Of a stretch of DNA of 64,000 nt, positions 56,175 through 64,000 are shown piece by piece. The stretch's first letter is position 1; every line of letters starts with the position of its first letter. Both the position numbers and the translations under genes were made by a program. The notes under the pieces are model-generated. The model was given only the letters and a program-made list of their open reading frames with translations, ran no database searches and had not been told where the DNA came from. Source of the DNA: Xiphias gladius (lineage: Eukaryota; Chordata; Actinopteri; Istiophoriformes; Xiphiidae); assembly GCF_016859285.1 (NCBI RefSeq), contig NC_053407.1, positions 18,844,699 through 18,908,698 of the forward strand, given 5' to 3'.

Positions 56175-58472
56175 ATGGAGTCCAGTGAGGAGGGGGGCCT
56201 CAGTGTCGGGGGCTCTATGGGAGAGGAGAACTACTTCTTGGGATACACCTTCACCGACCGCTCCCACTCCAGCCGGGTGGTGAAGAGCATCATGGACCTG
56301 TGCCTGGAGGACGGCCTGTTCGCTGATGTCACCATTACTGTGGACAGCAAAGAGTTTCACCTTCACCGACTCGTGCTCTCAGCGCAGAGCAGTTTCTTCC
56401 GCTCCATGTTCACCTCTAACCTTAAAGAGTCCCACAACCGCGCTATTGAGTTGAAAGATGTCAGTGCCACTGTCTTTCAGCTGCTGATTGACTACATCTA
56501 CCACGGCACAATTAAACTGAGGGTAGAGGAGCTGCAGGACACTTATGAGATGGCAGACATGTACCAGCTGACGGCTCTGTTTGAGGAATGCTCCCGCTTT
56601 CTCTCACGGACAGTGGAGGTCAAGAGCTGCCTGCAGGTAAGTCACTGTTTTAAGTAAGTCTCTGCTACTTAACAGTGATTGTGTAGGGTCAGTTTTATGA
56701 TTACCTGTTTTTTGTTCAGGTGATGTGGCTTGCAGACAGACACAGTGACCAGGAGTTGTATACTGCTGCTAAGCACTGTGCTAAAATCCACTTGGCCCAG
56801 CTGCATCAGACTGAAGAATTTCTCAATCTGCCTCTCTGTCTGCTCTTGGACATCATCAAAGGTATAACTGTTTGTGGTTCTGGCACCATGTGCCAGGGTA
56901 ACTAGTGTTATTGCATATTAAGACCATGTACTACATTTCACATACACTTAACCGAACTGTTATCCTTTCTCCTAAGCACACCTTTCTTTTTTATGTGTTG
57001 GAATTTATTTCTTCTTACCTTCCACAAAACGTTTAGTTTGTATTCATTTTGTATGATATAAAATAATGAGTAAGAGAATCTTGAAAGTTGCTTCATATAG
57101 GTAATCATTCATAATAAATATTGTGTCCATAGTGTCTATCTTTGCTTTTGTCAGACTTTAACCTATGTTAAAGAATAGTTCGATTTGAAAGGTCTTAACT
57201 ATGTTATCATGTGGTGGTAACAGAAATTTGATCAAAACAAAAGTAGAAATTATGTACACTGTGGTGGGTTACCTTTCTCAAGTCAAGTTTCATGCCTCTA
57301 CAAACAGATTTTCATACTGTACCCAGTTAACTCAAAACGAGCAGCTTCATGAATTTGATTCAAAAGGTCTTGTGTTTGTGGTCAGATGGCGTTCCAAGCT
57401 CCCAGAATCCAACAGTGGCAATCGAGTCGTGGATAAACCACAACAAGGTGGAGAGAGAGGAGTTTTCTTGTATCCTCCAAGAAAATCTCAAGGTTTTCAT
57501 TTTTTCATTTAGAGCTGGAAAATATTTTTGAAGCAGGTGCATTCATTTAATTTGTGTTGAAATGATTTGTATCTGTGATATATGATATCTCTTTATCTTC
57601 TATCTCCTCAGGAAATTGGTGAGAATGTCCACATTTACCTGATCGGTAAAGAGGAGACAAGGACTCACTCCTTGGCTGTGTCACTTCACTGTGACGAGGA
57701 TGATGCGATCAGCGTGAGTGGCCAGAACAGTTTATGCCATCAGATCACTGCAGCCTGTAAACACGGAGGGGACCTGTACGTGGTGGGGGGGTCTATCCCT
57801 CGCCGCATGTGGAAGTGCAACATGCACACCATGGACTGGGAGCGCTGTGCCCCACTGCCCAGAGACCGCCTCCACCACACCATGGTCTCTGTCTCTACTG
57901 AGGATGCAATCTACTCACTAGGAGGTAAGACCTTGCAAGACACACTCTCTAATGCCGTCATCTACTACACAGTGAAGGACAACATGTGGACAGAGACCAG
58001 CCAGCTGGACACTGCAGTGTCCGGGGCTGCTGGCGTTAACCTGGGAGGTACCATCTACCTGCTTGGAGGGGAGGAGAATGACATGGACTTTTTTACTAAG
58101 CCATCCCGTCTCATTCAGTGCTTTGACACCTCCTCCCAGAAGTGTCAGATCAAACCTTACATGCTGCCGTTTGCGGGCTGCATGCACGCCGCTGTCCACA
58201 TGGACGTGATCTTTATCGTAGCAGAAGGAGACTCCCTTGTGTGCTACAACCCTCTGCTGGAGAGCTTCACCCGCCTGCGCTTCCCTGAGGTGTGGAGCTG
58301 TGTCCCTTCACTGTGGAAGGTGGCCAGCTGTAACGGCTGCATATATGTCTTCAGGGACAAATGCAAGAAAGGTGACGCAAACACGTTAAAGTTTAACCCG
58401 GCTACATCTGTCGTCTCCGTTATAAGAGGTATAAAAATCCTCCTCACAAACTGGCAGTTTGTTCTGGCCTGA
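56175..58472 (+). CDS. kbtbd4: Kelch repeat and BTB domain-containing protein 4
   Basis: Substrate adaptor for a CUL3-RBX1 ubiquitin ligase; the human protein targets chromatin co-repressors (CoREST) and is mutated in medulloblastoma. Exons 56175-56636, 56720-56861, 57386-57492 and 57612-58472 give 523 residues (human about 518). The BTB domain is at about residues 30-145 (SRVVKSIMDLCLEDGLFADV, HRLVLSAQSSFFRSMF), then BACK (about 150-245, including VPSSQNPTVAIESWI), then kelch repeats (DLYVVGGSIPRRMW, AIYSLGGKTL, TIYLLGGEENDMDFF) to the stop after LTNWQFVLA. The start MESSEEGG aligns with human MESPEEPG. An upstream in-frame ATG at 56,130 would add 15 residues (MADMLFGGFVRKAAK), but an acceptor-like TTTGTCAG at 56,154-56,161 suggests it is intronic. 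The donor after LQENLK is GTTTTC, which is weak. Confidence 0.96.
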
Positions 58473-60348
58473 ATTGTCCTTTGGATGTTCACACTGTGGT
58501 CCACACACTCACCACAGAGAATCAGGGAAGACTGTTGGATAACTTACCATGACTTCAGGAGGAGACCTGTTCTAAATGTATTTACTCATCTGGTTTCTGT
58601 GTCACTCATTCCATTCAGACTCCACCATCCGACCAGTAAAAACCATTCAGTGGTGTGCATCACTTGCTTGTGGTACTGTGTGTCTCATTGTGGATCCCTT
58701 AGCTGAGAAGTTGAACAGTTTGTGGTGATGCTGTAACCAGTGATGAACTAATCAACATTGTTTTCCTGTGCACTGCTCGTTTATTGACACGCATGAACAG
58801 CTTCAGCGTAAAAACTTAACTGAACATTAAAACATCCTTCAGTATATTGTATGTGAACAAGTGTATCATGGTGATGTAGGCTGAATATCCTCAGATGTCA
58901 TATTTCAAGTCAGTGTGCATAAACATGATAACAGAGGATGTTTTCTAACTTTTCAAATTTTCACAGTTTCTTGTCTTAAGATTGTATTTTTTGATGTACA
59001 ATGTACATGTTCAAGTTAAGCTGTTAACATAAATGTCAAATATATCGCTGTAGCTTCAAGTTCTCATTGTTTGTTTTGATATTGATGGTCCTTTAGCCTT
59101 TATGCATTAATTGTCTCTTGCTATTATTAATATGTTTATTACCAGAGATTTAGGATATTTTACTGTAGCAATTATACAGTGATGCATTAAGAAATGGTAC
59201 ACCTTTCTGCTGTGTAGCTATTGAAAGCTTTGTCTAAACAAAGACATAACCTCTAACCGTATTTTCTTTGGATTGGTAATGCATCTTGTGAATGGTGAGG
59301 TGGTAAAGGTGCCTGTTTGTGTCCTTGGGGGGGGTTGATGGGTGGGTGGGGTTGAGGGAGAGAAAGCTACTACAGACAGGCCAAAACTTTGATCCCATTG
59401 ATGTGTTTCATGAGGCTGTGCAGCTGAAACCCAAGCCCAGTAACATGTCAGACTTTGTGAACTATTCTAAGCATCAGTTGCTGACGCCGAGATGAGGGGT
59501 GGGGGTTTCTGTGGGCACATATGCGCCTCCATAAGAGCTCCCAATAGGAATTGGTGGCCGCTATGAGCACCGTCTGACATGCTGTCCCTTAAAGTTGGGA
59601 AATAAAGCTGTTTATAGCCCCCATATCACAGTTCACAGTCCCGGATGTGAGAGTCTGGTCAGATCCATTTGTGGTGTGCGAGTGTGTTTTTAATGCTCCA
59701 AAACGGTCTTGTAGTCCAGAGTTTGGTCCAAAAGTGAGGATTAGTGCAAAGGCAGATCGCTAGGAGCTGTAGTGACCTTGGGACTACTTGCTGAGGGCAG
59801 GACAGAATTCCTGAAGGGACACATGGTCTAGAGTGACAAGGCCATCTGCTGTAGCGCCAGCAGTAGGGAGCGAGGTGGAGGGGGTTGTACACCGGGGTGC
59901 TGAGAATTCCTTTCGCTGGGGTGTGGAGGGAGCAGATATTCTGGGATATCACTGCTAGCACTCCACCGGGAAATGTATTTCTTTCGCGTTTTTCAAATGG
60001 AAATCTGAGGGAGAATTTTTGTACACTTGATGGTGAGTGGGGATCATTGCAGGGTTAAATGGGGAAGATATTTTTCTGGCCCTCCAGCTCTCCACAAAGC
60101 AGTTGGTGATAATGGTCTTGGTGTGTCGCTGTTTTACTTTTTTGGATCCAGTTTCCTTTCCATCTCAGCACAGTCGGAGCTGAGAGAGCGGGATCCGGTA
60201 GGCCTTCTGGCACCAGCATCTCAGAGGATCATCTTCAAGGGATCTTTGGAGTTGTGCTGTGCATGGCGAGGATCTACTTTCTTGCTGCCTCACTGAAATT
60301 GCATGGCCTAAACGAATGAATATTTTTATGAGGCGCCTTTCACCAGAG
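58473..60348. other. kbtbd4 3' UTR and spacer to rapsn, including rapsn upstream region
   Basis: Candidate kbtbd4 polyadenylation signals are ATTAAA at 58,826 and AATAAA at 59,601. E-box-like CAGCTG (59,419-59,424) and CATATG (near 59,518) lie upstream of rapsn and would suit muscle bHLH control, but single E-boxes are common by chance. No other exon is seen. Confidence 0.45.
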
Positions 60349-63300
60349 ATGGGCCAGGACCAAACTAAGCAGCAGATAGAGAAGGGCCTGAGGCTGTATC
60401 AGTCCAATCAGACAGACAAAGCCCTGCATGTGTGGACAAAAGTGCTGGAGAAGACCTCAGATCCTGGAGGGAAGTTTCGGGTGTTGGGGTGTCTGATCAC
60501 AGCTCACTCAGAGATGGGAAAATATAAAGATATGCTCAAGGTAAGCCTCAGTACAACAGAATGCTACATACAATAACTTAATGCAATTTAATTAAACAAA
60601 TAACATATAATCAGTGTATATTGATGAGTATTCTTAAAAGTTTAATTTTGGGATAATGTGAATCTAAGCGATGCTAGATTTTGCTTGTGTAAAAAGTTCA
60701 TTAATATTCCTACTCTGAAAAGCTTTGTGATCACTTGGTTTAGATAATTCATGTCAAGACATTTGTCACATTTTTAATACTGCGTGATCATTTCTCACGT
60801 TGTGCAACCAACAGTTGGGTGTGTATGTGTGTGTGTTATTGAGTGAGGTTGCAGTCCTAATGAGTGAATGCCACTGAATATCTCATCAGTTTTATATGTC
60901 GTCATGTCTGCTCGGGACTGGTACAGTTCACGCTGTTGTAGCATTTTAACATTCCTGCAATGTCCAAGTGATTATTGATCGACAAGAGGTCAAGGGGTAC
61001 TTTCTTTCGTTCCATTTACAGTGATCTTGAAGAGCATGGGTTAATTTGTGGCTTCCACACGATGCAGAGTAAATAAGTGCCCTGCAACCTGAGTATCAGT
61101 GTGGGGTGTCTTGTTGACATAATCATCTTTACTCAAGCAGCACCCACTCTCTCTCACCTATAGGACTTTATAAAGTAGGGGCCTTATGTCTTTGAATTTG
61201 TCAGATCATTTCTCTTTTATTCAGTATTTATTTGAATTTAAGACTGCCCATCTTATTATTTGCATTTGCCTGCAAGTTTTCCATCACCTTACTCTCGCTC
61301 TCTCTCCCCGCAGTACGCCCTCGATCAAATCGACACAGCCAGAGAAATGGAGGACCCAGACTACCTGACAGAGGGCTACCTGAACCTGGCGCGCAGCAAC
61401 GAGAAGCTGTGCGACTTCCAGAAAACTGTCTCCTACTGTAAGACCTGCTTAAACATGCAGGGCACCACGGTCAGTCTGCAGCTCAATGGACAGGTATGTC
61501 TTAGCATGGGCAACGCCTTCCTGGGCCTCAGTGTCTTCCAGAAAGCTTTGGAGAGTTACGAGAAGGCCCTGCGCTACGCACACAACAATGACGACAAGAT
61601 GCTGGAGTGCAGAGTGTGCTGCAGTCTGGGAAACATCTACGTCCAACTTAAGGTACTCAATATACTGCTTTTAGTCAAATGAGATTTGATTGTTCTAAAT
61701 CTGGCTGTAAGCTGATTTTGATTATCTTAATATGTGCTGCTCTGCAAATACAATCCCAGTCTTTGTTCTTTTATGAGACGTTTCAGATAAGGAGACTGAA
61801 TAAAAGCCTACTAAAAAAATCTAAACCACTCAGATAGTTGCAGACTTCTGAGCTATGTTACTTTGGCAAACATTCATTGGACTGCACGTGCAATTTGATT
61901 GCGCAATCATTACCGATGTTGCCAGTGTATTTGTAGAGTATGATAACACTGCAGAGCATCCAAGGGAACATCATCAATGATTAGCTCATGTAGTACTGGG
62001 CATTGTAAAACAAGGGTGGAGCGAGTAGGCTGGCTGGCTGGCTGGCAGGGGGGGTTTATGTAGTACCCTTGACATCAGAGATTTGTAAGAGTAATCCCCC
62101 GGCTTCCCAGGGAGGATTGGTTTCAATGGGGTTGTGGTGAAGTGGTGTTTGAAGAATGCACTCATATGTCACATTATTTTCTGAAACAAAAAATATAATA
62201 TGGTTGTTGGTGATCCTGGGGCATGCGGGCCATCAAACGCTCACAGTTTCTGGGCAGATTCTTTATTTTAATGCTGCCAAAGGTTGAATCGTCATGGAAA
62301 AAAAATTGCAAACCAAAAAGTCCATGTCGGTAGTAACTAAATAGGATGTAGTTCCATTTGTGGGCAATTTTGAACATAAGAGGTCTGACTCATGGTTCAC
62401 ATCTGCCAACAGGACTATGAGAAAGCCCTGTTCTTCCCCTGCAAAGCAGCTGAGCTCGTCAATGACTATGGCAAGGGTTGGAGCCTCAAGTATCGAGCCA
62501 TGAGCCAGTACCACATGTCTGTAGCCTACAGGAAACTGGAGCGCCTGCCAGACGCCATGGAGTGCTGTGAGGTATTGTTTTATAACCATCCAACACGTGA
62601 TTGCTGTCCTCAGAGACAAACTTACATAACTTATGGAGAATGTCACAGTTTTGGTTTCCCCACCCAACCCGCTGTCCCCCGATGCCTTTGGCTGTTCTGA
62701 TGTTGGAGCTGCAGATACAGTAGATGTTGTGCCGCTGACAGGTGCAAGTGCCAGTTGCTCTGTTGTACCAGGCCTTAGACCTCTACAGAAATATGCTCAC
62801 AGAGGCACTGGTTTAAAGTGTTAATGAAGAGGGTGGGTTTAGTATTTACTCTGTTCTAATTATGTACTCTGGGTGAAAAATAACTTGATGACATTGCCTT
62901 GAAGTGTAAAAGTATAGTAACAAAACAGCAGGAACCATTTCAGATTTATACTTGCCAAAAACATTTAGCGAATCAATTTACACGTCTTGTCATATTAGAA
63001 TACCAGAGTACAAGAGGAGTCCTAAGAGTGAGACAACAACATCTCACATTCCCCATAACTTCTCACTGTGGCTCAGTTGAAAATATAGTGATACTGAAAC
63101 TGCAAAATTTAAATTACTGAATGAAATATGCAACTGTAGTTCACTGGAATTATTTTCAGGATTTACATGTTGTTATTGTGATGGTAAACAATTCTGTGCT
63201 AAAGTTATAAGGCAAAGCATTCTGAAGAATCTTCGCTTTAATTAGCATAAATCATGAAGGTTAGGGTTTTACGCTAAAATTAAGTACATTATAAACATAT

Positions 63301-63880
63301 TATACATTATAGTACTGCCACTGGATGAAAATGCACTTGCTAATAATACATCTAATTCAGAATCAAGGTTAATTAATTAATTTCCAGTTACATCTTCGCA
63401 GTATGTTGGTGTCACAGGTGACAGGGTAGGGCTCCTGTTTAATTTTTTTTAGTTTTTTTTTTAATTACCTCTGTCTCCTGCTTCGAAAGGAATCTATGAA
63501 GATTGCTCTGCAGCACGGTGACCGTCCTCTGCAGGCTCTGTGCTTACTAAACTTTGCAGACATACACCGCTGCAGGCATGACACTGATGTAAGGTGCCAC
63601 CGTTTTTCTGGTCTTTAAGGATAATTAATATCTTTGCTTTTTTAACCTTTTTGAAAGTCAAATGTTTTGTCTCTAATATTTACATTCAATCATCTGGTCA
63701 CCCGGACTACTACAGTATGTGGTAAACCTAATTTGGTATTTATCTTTTTCTTCCCAGAAAGCATTCCCTCGCTACGAGTCTGCACTGGGCATCATGACTG
63801 AGATTGGAAACCGTCTCGGGCAAGCACACGTCTACCTGGGCGTCGCAAAGTGTTGGCTTCTGCAGAAAGACCTTGAAAAG
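60349..63880 (+). CDS. rapsn: Rapsyn (43-kDa receptor-associated protein of the synapse), 5' part, runs past the window
   Basis: Peripheral membrane scaffold that clusters nicotinic acetylcholine receptors at the neuromuscular junction, acting downstream of agrin-LRP4-MuSK. Five exons are present, 60349-60540, 61314-61652, 62413-62571, 63490-63588 and 63758-63880, all phase 0, giving the first 304 residues of a protein of about 412. [14 protein letters not shown] at the N-terminus carries the Gly2 myristoylation signal. Tandem TPR repeats follow ([71 protein letters not shown]). The last TPR part, the coiled coil and the RING-H2 finger lie beyond position 64,000. The match to human is strong throughout. 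Two weak in-frame ATGs lie upstream (60,316 and 60,328); the 60,349 ATG has a better Kozak context (GAGATGG) and is required for myristoylation. Confidence 0.97.
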
Positions 63881-64000
63881 GTGCCTATAATTATACATGT
63901 TTGTTTTTTTTTTTTTTAAAAAGCAGCCTGGCTCCAGACTTCTGAACCGCCACCAAAATATCCGATTTGTTCAGCAATCCATACAAAATATAATGAATGA

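Noticed and set aside
1-64000. tRNA, rRNA, known microRNA or CRISPR arrays
   Set aside because: Looked for tRNA B-box-like patterns, familiar microRNA seeds and regularly spaced direct repeats; none were convincing, though a covariance-model search was not possible.

Overview
The window is nuclear DNA of a ray-finned fish, most likely a percomorph. The genes have short exons with GT-AG introns. Their proteins read as clear orthologues of vertebrate proteins and, where I can compare, resemble zebrafish more than human. The spacers carry repeats familiar from percomorph genomes: a Tc1 remnant, hAT-type MITEs, RTE-like and L2-like LINE tails, and long CA/GT microsatellites. All exon coordinates below were derived by hand from splice signals, reading phase and remembered family sequences; no alignment was run.

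Layout. Positions 1 to about 31,640 contain no protein gene I can support: AT-rich spacer, transposon relics, microsatellites, and stretches that might be regulatory. Positions 31,640-44,683 (minus strand) hold the complete kinesin-6 gene kif23 (MKLP1/CHO1) in 24 coding exons. A 2 kb divergent spacer follows, then ddb2 (plus strand, 46.4-52.5 kb), the UV-damage sensor of nucleotide excision repair. It is tail-to-tail with a small secreted-protein gene of the FAM180 family (minus, 52,613-53,386; probably fam180b). Next come kbtbd4 (plus, 54.8-58.5 kb), a BTB-kelch substrate adaptor for cullin-3, and the 5' half of rapsn (plus, from 60,349), the acetylcholine-receptor clustering protein, which runs off the right edge. 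In human, ddb2, fam180b, kbtbd4 and rapsn are all on 11p11.2, whereas kif23 is on 15q23, so the window spans a synteny junction.

The most interesting observation is in ddb2. Between its fourth and sixth coding exons lie two related exons, 5a (146 nt) and 5b (167 nt). Both begin in phase 0 with an (M/N)GAGD motif, both end in phase 2, and both join the same downstream exon in frame. Including both gives an early stop; skipping both shifts the frame. This is the pattern of mutually exclusive exons that would swap a whole WD40 blade of the damage-recognition propeller. Exon 5b also brings a Cys/His-rich run that could bind metal. Other points of note are a 45-nt cassette exon in the kif23 motor domain, a 500-bp hAT MITE with target-site duplication in the ddb2 3' UTR, a foldback transposon whose end abuts the first possible start codon of kbtbd4, a strong G-quadruplex tract and a perfect 13-bp hairpin in the left flank.
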